Both the position numbers and the translations under genes were made by a program. Positions 36,179 to 44,238 of a stretch of DNA of 64,000 bases are shown here, piece by piece. The stretch comes from Candidatus Tectimicrobiota bacterium (GTDB lineage Bacteria > JACPUC01). Position 1 is the stretch's first letter. Each line of letters starts with the position of its first letter. The stretch lies in assembly GCA_016192455.1 (NCBI GenBank), contig JACPUC010000015.1, forward strand, positions 1 to 64,000. The letters are read 5' to 3'. The notes beneath the pieces are model-generated. The model was not told the origin of the DNA. It saw only the letters and a program-made list of their open reading frames with translations, and did not search any database.

Positions 36179-39100
36179 ATGAGTCTCATTGCTGACGCGT
36201 TGCGGCGCGCGCAGGAAGAGCGCGAGAAGGCTGCACAACGCGCCTCTCCGCAAAGAGGGGCGCCGGAGCACCCTGAGGGCGAGCAGACCGCCGGCCCTGA
36301 GGTGGAGCATCCACCCAGCGCCACGGCGGCGAAAGGCGGTGGCCAGGAGGAGCGTGTGCAGCGCCGTGAGAGCGCCCGGTCAACCCCCGCCGCCGCGCCG
36401 GCAGAGCCGCGCCGGGCGGCAAGGCGCGGGACGCAGCACGCGGCGCCTCGTCCGTCGGGTGAGCCTGCACCTGGGGAACCCCTCGCGGGCATGAGCGATG
36501 CCGAGCTTGAGGAGAAGATCTCCGATGCGCGCACGAGCCTCCTGCGAGCGTTCCAGGAGCAAGAGGAGGCGCAGGGGAAGGAGCGGCCCGCTGCCGCCGC
36601 GGCACCTTCGGCGGCAGCGGGGTCGCGGACCGGGAGCGCCGGCGGCGGCAAGGGAACCGCAGCGGGCCGGGCGACGACGACCTTCGCATCGCCGGCACGT
36701 GGAAAGCAGGTCAAAGAGCAAACGCCAACCCCGCCTCTCGTCGCGCGCCAGCCGTCTCCGCCAACGCCTCCACCCATCCCACCTCAGCAGCAGGTTGAGC
36801 CACCCGACGACGCACCTCATGAGGAAGCAGAGGGGGGGGAGGTGGCGTTAGGTCCCGTCTTCCCGGGGAGCGAGCGCGACGCCGTCCGCAGAGAGTTCCT
36901 TGATCTCATTGGGGCGGCTCAAGGCGTTCCTCCCGCGTCGGCGCCCGCCGCCGAATCCCGCGAGGAGCTGGCGGCATTCCAGCCGGGAACGAAGGAAGAG
37001 GCGCCTCCGCCACAGCCCCCGTGGCGGCCGAGGTCCGTGGCCGAGGAGACGTTGTTCGAGCCGGGCGACACGGGGACCACTCCCTTTCCCACCGAACCGT
37101 CAAGCGGAACGGAGGGGGAGGCGGAAGCGAAGGTTCGCCACGATCCGCTGGCCGCTCAGGCGCAAGGCTTTGCGACGGTGGACGACCTGTTTGGGGATCT
37201 CGGTCAAGGAACGAGCAGGGAGACGGTTCCCGAGGCGGGTGTGAGGTTGCCGGCTCAGCCAAGCCATGCGCCCGGGCCGGCGGCAAGACCCGCCGCTGTC
37301 CCGGCCACGCGGAGTCCGGAGTCTGCCCCGGCGGCGCGCCAGCGGTCGATGCCCCCGGCGACTGCCGCGGAGGTGCAAGAGCGTGGCTTGCCCAGCCCCG
37401 AGGAGCAGGGGTCGGAAGTGGCGCCGCAGTCTGAGAAGCCCGCCGCGGGGGCTGAAGCTCAGCAAGCGGCCCTCCTGGAGTCATTAAAAAAACTCGGCAT
37501 GCGGCCCCAAGACTTGCTCCCGACCGCAGCGGCGTCCGAGTCGTCCGCCGGCGTGACCAGCGGCGAGCCCGCCGGAACCGCCGCGGCGGGGCTGGGGCAT
37601 GACCGGCGCGGCGAACCCGGTCGTCCCCCGCCGAGCGAGCTGACAGCACCAGAGGAGGCCCACACGGCGGAGGAAAAAGGGCGGCCGGAGAAGCTGCAAG
37701 GCATCGGCCAAGAGGAGGACCATGAAGGTGGTCCTGCTACGAGCCGAGGAGCGGCCGCAAGGGGGGCTCCGCTGCGGAGGCAGCCGGCTCCGCTCGCGGC
37801 GAGGCGAGCGGCGCAACCCAGCCGGGAAGCCGCGCAGCCGCAACAGCCGGAACCTGCGACCCCTCCGGTGCCAGGTGATGAGGACCTCCTCGACAGCCTG
37901 AAGAAGCTGGGGACCGGTGCCGGCGCAATCGAGCAGGAGCGCCAACCAGATCGCGAGGAGGCGTTCGAGGACCTCCCAGGGATTGCCGACAAGTGGGAGG
38001 CTCTTCCCCAGGCGCGCGGGCCGTCGTCCGAGGATGACAAGGAAGACGCGGGAAGTTTTCTGGAGCGTAATCGCATCCTGATCGGCATCGGCGGCATCAT
38101 CCTCCTGCTTGTGATCGGCATCTTTTCGATTGGTCGCCAAACGTTCTTTGGTCGCCGTTCCGAGCAGGTGGCGCGGCCCTCAAGCCAGGAGATTGCACGG
38201 CTGCTGGCAGAGCGGAAGCTCCTGGAAAAGCAACAGGGTGCTCGACGGAGCCCCACCACGGCGGAGTTTGCGGAGGACGTGGCGAGGCGGACACGTCAGC
38301 TCCAGTCGGAGATTGCCAGTCAACCCCTCCCCGCGGCGGGGGCCGGGACACCCTCCTCGCCCGCAGCCGCGGCGGCAGGCGGCGCGGCTCGACCGAGCGC
38401 GGTCGCGCCGTCGAGGGCCCCAACGTCTGTCCCTCCGGGTGGATCGGCGAAGGCAGCCGCCGGGTCGGTTCAAACCGCCAGCATCGGGAAGATCAACGAG
38501 GGCGGGCTCCTCGAAGGGTTGAAGACCATCACCTCTGAACCCGGCGAGGTCCGCCCGCGCGCGGCGGCCCCGGCCTCGGGCCCGGCTGCTGCGGAGTCCG
38601 CGGCTCCCCGTCCGGCTGCCGTGCCTGCCGGCGCCACGCGAGCCGAACAAACAGCACGACCACCCACCCCGCCACCGGAGCCGGCGGCGCGGGTCGCTCC
38701 TGCACCTGCCGCGGCTGAGAAGGTGATGCGGGACGGCGGGGACCGTGGGTCGATAGTAGGCGCCGCGCCGGGCGCTGAACGTGCGGTGCCGTCTCGCGCC
38801 GCCGCAGCTCCGGCGGCTCCCGCGGCGCCGGCGGCCCCTGCACAGGAGAAGCGTGACCTGCCGATCGCGCCGGCGGCTGCGCCGGGAACCCCGCGGGAGG
38901 CGCCAGCCGGCAAAATGGAGGACGGGAAGCCAGCCGCCGCACCGGCGCCGACCCCCAGCGGACCGGCGGATGAGCGGACTCCCCCGTCGACGCGTGCGGG
39001 AGAAACGTTTGTCAGCGAATCGTTCCCAGCCGATCCGGAGGAGCGCCGCAACCTGGCGCGCATGCACTTCGCCCGCGGCGTGAGCGCCCATCGCCTGGCG

Positions 39101-39628
39101 CAGCTCTCGCGGGCCGCGCATGAGTACCAGCGCACCCTCTGGCTGGACCCGGTCCGGGTTGATGCGTGGAACAACTTGGGCGTCGCTCTGCGTGACCGTG
39201 CTCGGTTCGGGGCCGCCGTGGTGGCGCTGCAGCGCGCTCTCGAGCTGCAGCCGTCGTTCGCTCGCGCGCACCATAACATGGGGGAGATCGCCTTCCTCAC
39301 CGGGAACCTTGCGGGCGCCGTGCAGGAGTATGAGGAAGCCCTCAGACTTGACCCCGGCAGCCTCGAGACGCGCCTCAACCTGGCGGTGGTCTACCGTCAG
39401 CAGCAGCGCTACCAGGAGGCGGAGAAGACCCTGCGCGGCGTGCTGGAGGCGAACCCGAACCTGCCGGAAGCACACTACAATCTGGCGCGGGTGTACGAGT
39501 TGAGCGGCAAACGCGAGCGTGCCATCGAGGCCTATGAGAACTTCCTGCGCTTGCGAGGGACGCGCTTTGACACCCTCGCGGAGCGCGTCCGCCGCCACCT
39601 CACCACCTTGAAGAAACCGGCAGGCTAG
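36179..39628 (+). CDS. Giant GspB/MshN-like TPR protein
   Basis: The 1149-residue protein opens MSLIADALRRAQEEREKAAQ, like GspB/ExeB-type partners of ExeA ATPases. Residues about 20-620 are low complexity (Pro, Ala, Glu, Gly rich) and probably disordered. They contain two copies of a short helix-like motif, ALLESLKKLG near 432 and DLLDSLKKLG near 570. A single membrane helix lies at about 630-650, then another disordered stretch. Five TPR repeats occupy about 952-1149. This layout (short N-terminal motif, membrane helix, C-terminal TPRs) matches MshN-type proteins that link the ATPase to the secretin, but the disordered part is far longer than usual. Confidence 0.8.
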   Translation: MSLIADALRRAQEEREKAAQRASPQRGAPEHPEGEQTAGPEVEHPPSATAAKGGGQEERVQRRESARSTPAAAPAEPRRAARRGTQHAAPRPSGEPAPGEPLAGMSDAELEEKISDARTSLLRAFQEQEEAQGKERPAAAAAPSAAAGSRTGSAGGGKGTAAGRATTTFASPARGKQVKEQTPTPPLVARQPSPPTPPPIPPQQQVEPPDDAPHEEAEGGEVALGPVFPGSERDAVRREFLDLIGAAQGVPPASAPAAESREELAAFQPGTKEEAPPPQPPWRPRSVAEETLFEPGDTGTTPFPTEPSSGTEGEAEAKVRHDPLAAQAQGFATVDDLFGDLGQGTSRETVPEAGVRLPAQPSHAPGPAARPAAVPATRSPESAPAARQRSMPPATAAEVQERGLPSPEEQGSEVAPQSEKPAAGAEAQQAALLESLKKLGMRPQDLLPTAAASESSAGVTSGEPAGTAAAGLGHDRRGEPGRPPPSELTAPEEAHTAEEKGRPEKLQGIGQEEDHEGGPATSRGAAARGAPLRRQPAPLAARRAAQPSREAAQPQQPEPATPPVPGDEDLLDSLKKLGTGAGAIEQERQPDREEAFEDLPGIADKWEALPQARGPSSEDDKEDAGSFLERNRILIGIGGIILLLVIGIFSIGRQTFFGRRSEQVARPSSQEIARLLAERKLLEKQQGARRSPTTAEFAEDVARRTRQLQSEIASQPLPAAGAGTPSSPAAAAAGGAARPSAVAPSRAPTSVPPGGSAKAAAGSVQTASIGKINEGGLLEGLKTITSEPGEVRPRAAAPASGPAAAESAAPRPAAVPAGATRAEQTARPPTPPPEPAARVAPAPAAAEKVMRDGGDRGSIVGAAPGAERAVPSRAAAAPAAPAAPAAPAQEKRDLPIAPAAAPGTPREAPAGKMEDGKPAAAPAPTPSGPADERTPPSTRAGETFVSESFPADPEERRNLARMHFARGVSAHRLAQLSRAAHEYQRTLWLDPVRVDAWNNLGVALRDRARFGAAVVALQRALELQPSFARAHHNMGEIAFLTGNLAGAVQEYEEALRLDPGSLETRLNLAVVYRQQQRYQEAEKTLRGVLEANPNLPEAHYNLARVYELSGKRERAIEAYENFLRLRGTRFDTLAERVRRHLTTLKKPAG

Positions 39629-40023
39629 GGCGCCGGCAAGGGGGAGCCGCGGGGCGGGGGGAGCGTCCGTCGCCACAGCGCGGCGCCGATTGTTCGCCGC
39701 GGAGGCGGTCGGGTAAAGAGTTCCTCCGGCCTCGCGCGGGAGGCTCTGTGGAGCTCCCGCGCCGCCACCTCATCGCCAGCGCGCCCGGCGGCGCGGGTTT
39801 TTGGCGCACCACGGCGGGCCGGGTGATCAGCTCGATCACCGTGACACGCAGCCCTTCTCGGAGAGTCTCGGCAAGGCAACGCTCCCGCCAGCGGCTCACC
39901 ATCGCCTCCTTGATCATCCCCGGCAAGAAGCTGTCCTGAAGCGGCGAGGCTCGCCAGGAAGCGCGCCATGGGTGTATCGTCGAGGTGCGTCGGCGAACCG
40001 CCCTGCTCGAGCACCGCCACCAT
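39629..40023 (-). pseudogene. Possible frameshifted gene, unknown family
   Basis: From ATG 40023 (minus) one frame reads MVAVLEQGGSPTHLDDTPMA then RFLASLAA. After a one-base shift near 39935 a second frame continues DSFLPGMIKEAMVSRWRERC then LAETLREGLRVTVIELITRP. Each piece looks more protein-like than the alternative frames, so a single-base indel in a former gene is possible. I cannot name the family, and a chance effect of high GC is not excluded. Confidence 0.25.
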
Positions 40024-40502
40024 GCGCCGCCGGCGCGGTCCCCCCGCAGAAGCACGGGATCACGAGCACTCTGTGGTCGACCCCTGTCAGTCTTGCGGGC
40101 CTGCCGCGATTGCAGTGCGGCAGGAACGTTGCGCCCTCGCCGCTGACTAACTGCTTGAACGGACCTCGCGAGGGCCGAGGTAGGCCTTGTCATTCACCGA
40201 GCCGTACCGGGTTGGGCGGCGGAGGCGGAAACGGCGCCTCCACGCGCCGCCGGCCAGGCTCGCACGACGGCTCGGCGAAGACCTTCCCCTCTGTCGCTCA
40301 ATGAAGGTTGCCGAATGTGAGCCACACCTGCCACGGGCCCGATGCCGCAGCCAGAGACGTTTCTCGGCGGTCCCTTGATCTGCAGCGTTCGGCGCGCGGG
40401 AACGAGCCGCGGCGCTGCCGCCGCCGCGCCCCGTGCCCAGGCGCCGCAACAGGAACTCCCTCGGGGAGCGTCCGATGGGGTGGCAGCAGGGCTCTCCTGG
40501 AG
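39629..40502. other. Spacer of about 870 bases, possible decayed sequence
   Basis: No intact gene is convincing here. On the minus strand, part (39629-40023) has two frames that read like successive pieces of one protein, reported separately. The right part carries the possible upstream extension of the next gene. Confidence 0.4.
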
Positions 40503-41924
40503 GTGCTGGGGGAGAAGCTTTGTCGCGCAGCTTCAGGCCGGCACGCGGCCCACCAGGAGGCTGCCGCGGCAGTCCTGCCTCTGTCGCGGCGGCGCGGCCT
40601 GTCTCCTCGCGGGGTGGCAGGGCCGATTCTGGCCATCCTCCTCGGGGTGGCGCTGGCGGCCGCTAGTCCCGCCTCGGCCCAAACCAGCGTCGCCGGTCGC
40701 TACACCGGCTCCACTCCCGAGTCAGGGGGGCAGATTTTCGCGGCCCTCAGGCTCAGCGGTCCGAACGAGCGCTTGACCGGCTCGCTCTCTGTCTTCAGCA
40801 GCCGCCTCGCCGCCACCCTGGTCGAGGACCTCGAGGTGACCGGCACCGCCTCGGGGAGCGTCATCTTCCTTACCTTCAACGACGTGGGGTTCACGGGGAC
40901 GATTGAGACTTCCACGACCATGAGCTTCGATCTCGGGCCGACGCGGCTTGTTCTCGAGCGCCTGCCCGCGCGGCTCTCGGAGATCTACACCGGGCGCGTC
41001 TTCAGCGGCCTCCAGCAGCTCCAGGCGATCATGGAGCTTGAGATCGCCGGGGAGCGGCTGAGCGCAACCGTCACCGTCACCGACCAGGCTGGAGCGTTGC
41101 GCATCGACAGAGGCGTTGTGGTGCTTGACTACACCCCCAGCAGCGCCATCGAGGTGCGCGAGGTCATCGCCTCCGGCCAGCCCTCGGCCTTCGAGGATGT
41201 TGGGCTGCTCCTGAGCCGGGGCGAGGCGGTGCTCTTCCGGGAGCTCGGCCGCTTAAACCGCTTCGATGCCCCGCAAGAGGAGTTCCGTGGCCGCATCGCC
41301 GATATTCGCACCGATCCCCTGCGCATCATCACGCAGGCCGGGGAGGTGATCCAGGTTGCGACCACCACGGTGCTGCAGGATGAGCGCGGTGTCTTCATCG
41401 ATCTGCCGGACCTGGCCCTTGGCTCCCTCCTGGAGGTCCGTGGCCGGCGCTTGCCGCTGGGGGATTTCGCGGCGGAGACGGTGATCCTCCTCGCGGAGGA
41501 CGGAGGCGTCACCCCCGGCGGTGCGCCCGGTCTCGTCCCTGGAGTGACTCCCGGTGAAATTCCCGGCCTTCCCGGAGAAGTTGGAGAGCTGGGTCCGCGG
41601 GTGGTCGTCGGGTCGATCACGGCGGTGCGCAGCGGGGGCGGCACGGACCGCATCATCAGTGTTGGGGTGCTGGAGTTCACCGTTTCAGAGGCGACACCCG
41701 TGACGCGCAACGATGGCACCGCCATCACGCTGAACGACCTTGCGGCGGGACAGAGCGTCCGGCTGCAGGTGGATGATCAGAACCGCGTCATCTCAATCCT
41801 CGTTCTGAGACAAGGACGAGAGAAAGACGTGCCGAATCTGGAGACCTTGCGTCCGCCCGACGAGACGGACGTGCCCAATCGAGAAGTTGATCAACTGAAC
41901 ACCGAGCTCGACGATCCGGGCTAA
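40503..41924 (+). CDS. Exported protein of unknown function with a C-terminal beta-rich DUF5666-like repeat
   Basis: A signal helix (GPILAILLGVALAAASPASA) is followed by a mature beta-rich protein of about 415 residues. Two similar small beta segments can be seen: one at GRIADIRTDPLRIITQAGEV, and one near GSITAVRSGGGTDRIISVGV that continues to NDLAAGQSVRLQVDD. They resemble DUF5666-type OB-like domains. Between them is a Gly/Pro-rich repeat (VTPGG, VTPGE, IPGLPGE). The start is uncertain: the frame is open from TTG 40308, with GTG at 40503 and 40614. I chose 40503 because it leaves a basic region before the signal helix. It lies between the secretin operon and the dcw promoter. Confidence 0.65.
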   Translation: MLGEKLCRAASGRHAAHQEAAAAVLPLSRRRGLSPRGVAGPILAILLGVALAAASPASAQTSVAGRYTGSTPESGGQIFAALRLSGPNERLTGSLSVFSSRLAATLVEDLEVTGTASGSVIFLTFNDVGFTGTIETSTTMSFDLGPTRLVLERLPARLSEIYTGRVFSGLQQLQAIMELEIAGERLSATVTVTDQAGALRIDRGVVVLDYTPSSAIEVREVIASGQPSAFEDVGLLLSRGEAVLFRELGRLNRFDAPQEEFRGRIADIRTDPLRIITQAGEVIQVATTTVLQDERGVFIDLPDLALGSLLEVRGRRLPLGDFAAETVILLAEDGGVTPGGAPGLVPGVTPGEIPGLPGEVGELGPRVVVGSITAVRSGGGTDRIISVGVLEFTVSEATPVTRNDGTAITLNDLAAGQSVRLQVDDQNRVISILVLRQGREKDVPNLETLRPPDETDVPNREVDQLNTELDDPG

Positions 41925-41948
41925 CGGCGTCCCGCCGGTGAGCGCCGT
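41924..41948 (+). terminator. Weak hairpin after the exported-protein gene
   Basis: ACGGCG and CGCCGT form a six-base stem around a 13-base loop, starting at the stop codon. There is no T-tract, so this is only a candidate. Confidence 0.25.
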
Positions 41949-42048
41949 GTCACACCTTTGAGCTGCGGCCCGACCGGGAGAACCACGCGCGGGCGTGGCG
42001 CGCTCTGCCGCCGGCGGCGCCAGAAGAGAGGAGAGACGAAATTTCGCC

Positions 42049-42078
42049 TTGACACAGCTAAAAAGAGGTGCCTATAGT
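42049..42078 (+). promoter_or_regulatory. Strong sigma70-type promoter of the dcw cluster
   Basis: TTGACA (42049-42054) and TATAGT (42073-42078) are separated by 18 bases. This is the best promoter match in the window and lies about 80 bases before mraZ, where the dcw promoter is usually found. Confidence 0.7.
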
Positions 42079-42085
42079 GCCGTTA

Positions 42086-42101
42086 GTGGAGAAAAGTGGG
42101 G
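42086..42101 (+). promoter_or_regulatory. MraZ-box-like operator
   Basis: GTGGAG and GTGGGG start 10 bases apart, just downstream of the -10 element. Further GTG cores lie upstream at 42068 and 42077. MraZ represses its own operon by binding repeated GTGGG-type sites with 10-base spacing, so this is a good candidate operator. Confidence 0.6.
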
Positions 42102-42155
42102 TGTAATGGAAGAAAATCCCTTATCCCCCCACCAACATCCTCCGGAGCGGCTGAG

Positions 42156-42614
42156 ATGTTCCTGGGCACCTACCACGTCTCCATGGATGACAAGGGCAGA
42201 GTCAGCATGCCCGCACGGTTTCGCGAGGTGCTCAGCAGCAATTATTCCCCCGAACTCATTATTACACACCTGGATAACTACCTCGTCGCCTACCCGCGTG
42301 AAGAGTGGTTAAAGCTTGCCACAAGCTTTGACAGTGCGCAAGCCTTCGATCCGAAGGGGCACGCGTACCTGCGGCTCTTCTTCGCGCGCGCCACCCAGTG
42401 CACGCTGGACAGTCAAGGCCGCACCGTCATCGTGCCGCACCTGCGCGAGCTTGCGGCCCTGCAGCGCGAGCTCATTCTTGTCGGCATCATGAATCGCATC
42501 GAGCTGTGGAGTCAGGAGCGTTGGGAGGCGTTCGTCGCGGAGCATCGGGACCAGTACGCCGAGCAGGCGGGGAACCTCATGCGCCGGTCCGGGCTGAGGG
42601 GGGTGAGCCTGTGA
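42156..42614 (+). CDS. mraZ: Transcriptional regulator MraZ
   Basis: MraZ is the first gene of most dcw clusters. It is a DNA-binding protein that forms ring-shaped oligomers and represses the cluster. The 152-residue protein has the two expected DxxGR motifs (DDKGRVSMPARFRE near residue 10 and DSQGRTVIVPHLRE near 86), one in each SpoVT/AbrB-like half. ATG 42156 is eight bases after GGAG. Its stop overlaps a possible GTG start of rsmH by a few bases. Confidence 0.97.
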   Translation: MFLGTYHVSMDDKGRVSMPARFREVLSSNYSPELIITHLDNYLVAYPREEWLKLATSFDSAQAFDPKGHAYLRLFFARATQCTLDSQGRTVIVPHLRELAALQRELILVGIMNRIELWSQERWEAFVAEHRDQYAEQAGNLMRRSGLRGVSL

Positions 42615-42715
42615 CGGCCAGCGGGCTGCGCGCCGGAGGGGAGCACATCCGAGTTGAACGAAACCTCGGCGTGCCGGCGCGGTGCCGGCGCATCGCGGCG
42701 TGGGGGCGCAGGCTC

Positions 42716-43669
42716 ATGGGCGGCGTGGAGCATGCGAAGCACGTCCCGGTAATGGTGCAGGAGGTGCTGGAGTACCTGCGGCCGAAGCCTGGGGGGCTCT
42801 ATGTCGATGCCACTCTGGGCGCGGGGGGGCATGCGGAGCGCATCCTGGGGGCGGCGCCGGGGAGTCGGCTCATCGGCATCGACTGCGATGCCGAGGCGAT
42901 CGACGCGGCGCGCGCTCGCTTGCGCGTTTACGGCGAGCGGGCCTGCCTCCTGCAGCGGCGCCATGAGGAGCTGGCGGCTCTCCTCACGGAGCTGGGCGTC
43001 ACAAGCGTGGACGGTCTCCTCTTCGACCTCGGCGTCTCATCGCTGCAGCTCGAGGCCGCGGGGCGAGGCTTCAGCTTCCTCCGCGACGGCCCGCTCGACA
43101 TGCGCTTCGATGCCCGCCAGGAGTTGACGGCGGCGCAGCTCCTCGCCACGGCGACGGTCGAGGAGCTGACGCGTCTCCTGCGCGTGCATGGCGAGGAGCG
43201 CTGGGCGGCGCGCATCGCCAAGGCCGTGGTGCAGCGCCGGGGCGCGCGGCCGCTGCGGCGCACCGGCGAGCTCGCCGCGCTCGTCGGCTCGGTCGTGCCG
43301 CGGCGCTTCCAATCGCTGCGGCGCCACCACGTCGCCACGCAAACCTTCCAGGCCCTGCGCGTCGCGGTGAATCGCGAGCTGTGCGGCCTCGCCGCGACGC
43401 TGCGCGCGGCCTGCCGCGTCCTGGGGCCGCAGGGGCGGCTCTGCGTCATCAGCTTCCACTCCGGTGAAGATCGCATCGTCAAGGAGGTGCTGCGGGAGCT
43501 GGCGCGCGGCTGTGTCTGCCCGCCCCGCCAGCCGGTGTGCACCTGCGGCGGCAAGCCGCTCATCACCTTGCTGACGCGACGCCCGCGCCGACCGAGCGCC
43601 GGCGAGGTGGCGGCGAACCCTCGAGCTCGCAGTGCTCGGCTTCGTGCCGCCGAGCGTCTCGCCACCTAG
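42716..43669 (+). CDS. rsmH: 16S rRNA (cytosine1402-N4)-methyltransferase
   Basis: RsmH (MraW) methylates N4 of C1402 in the decoding centre of 16S rRNA. The protein has the AdoMet motif region YVDATLGAGGHAERIL, then the family blocks GLLFDLGVSSLQLE and ISFHSGEDRIVK. ATG 42716 gives 317 residues, the usual family length. A GTG at 42611 overlapping the mraZ stop (GTGA) would add 35 residues without family resemblance, but its coupling to mraZ and its good ribosome-binding site leave it possible. Confidence 0.95.
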   Translation: MGGVEHAKHVPVMVQEVLEYLRPKPGGLYVDATLGAGGHAERILGAAPGSRLIGIDCDAEAIDAARARLRVYGERACLLQRRHEELAALLTELGVTSVDGLLFDLGVSSLQLEAAGRGFSFLRDGPLDMRFDARQELTAAQLLATATVEELTRLLRVHGEERWAARIAKAVVQRRGARPLRRTGELAALVGSVVPRRFQSLRRHHVATQTFQALRVAVNRELCGLAATLRAACRVLGPQGRLCVISFHSGEDRIVKEVLRELARGCVCPPRQPVCTCGGKPLITLLTRRPRRPSAGEVAANPRARSARLRAAERLAT

Positions 43670-43692
43670 GAGAGAGGCAGGAGGGCACTCTT

Positions 43693-44211
43693 GTGGAGCG
43701 CAACCAGCCGATGCCGGCGCCAGCCCATGCCAGGCAGCGTCTCCCACGCCGCTGGCCCGATCCTGGGGGTCTGGTGCGCCTGGCGGCGGCGGTGCTCCTG
43801 GCGCTCAGTGGCGGTCTGCTCTTCACCTGGCCGCGCGTGCAGACGTTCAAGGTGGGGTATGCCATCAGCCAGCAAGAGGAGCGCCGCACCGCCCTCATCC
43901 ACGACCAGGGGGCGCTGCTCATCGAGGTGGAGAGTCTGCGCGCCCTGCGGCGCATCGCTCAGATCGCCCGGGAACAGCTCGCGATGCGCCCACCCAAGCC
44001 GGAGCGGGTGGTGTTCGTCGAGGTGACGCGCAGCACGGCGTCCGTAGCGACGCCGCCGCAGGCGTCACGGCGCCCGCGGCCGCATCGCCCCCCCAAGGGC
44101 GCCGAGCGGCAGGGCGCCGCGTGGGAGGTCTTGCAGCGTGTCTCCCCGCAGGAGGGGGGCGCCGCAGCCGCGGCGGCGCCGCGGCAGGGGCCTGGGGGAG
44201 GCGGCGAGTAG
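43693..44211 (+). CDS. ftsL: Cell division protein FtsL
   Basis: The 172-residue protein has a short basic cytoplasmic tail, one membrane helix (VRLAAAVLLALSGGLLFTWP) and a periplasmic coiled-coil-like segment (QQEERRTALIHDQGALLIEV, then ESLRALRRI). It ends with a Pro/Arg/Gly-rich tail. FtsL sequences are poorly conserved, so the call leans on this architecture and on its place between rsmH and ftsI. It forms the FtsQLB-type complex that activates septal synthesis. GTG 43693 has AGGAGGG about eight bases upstream. Confidence 0.85.
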   Translation: MERNQPMPAPAHARQRLPRRWPDPGGLVRLAAAVLLALSGGLLFTWPRVQTFKVGYAISQQEERRTALIHDQGALLIEVESLRALRRIAQIAREQLAMRPPKPERVVFVEVTRSTASVATPPQASRRPRPHRPPKGAERQGAAWEVLQRVSPQEGGAAAAAAPRQGPGGGGE

Positions 44212-44238
44212 AAAGCGGAGGCGTGGCGGAGTGTCGAG

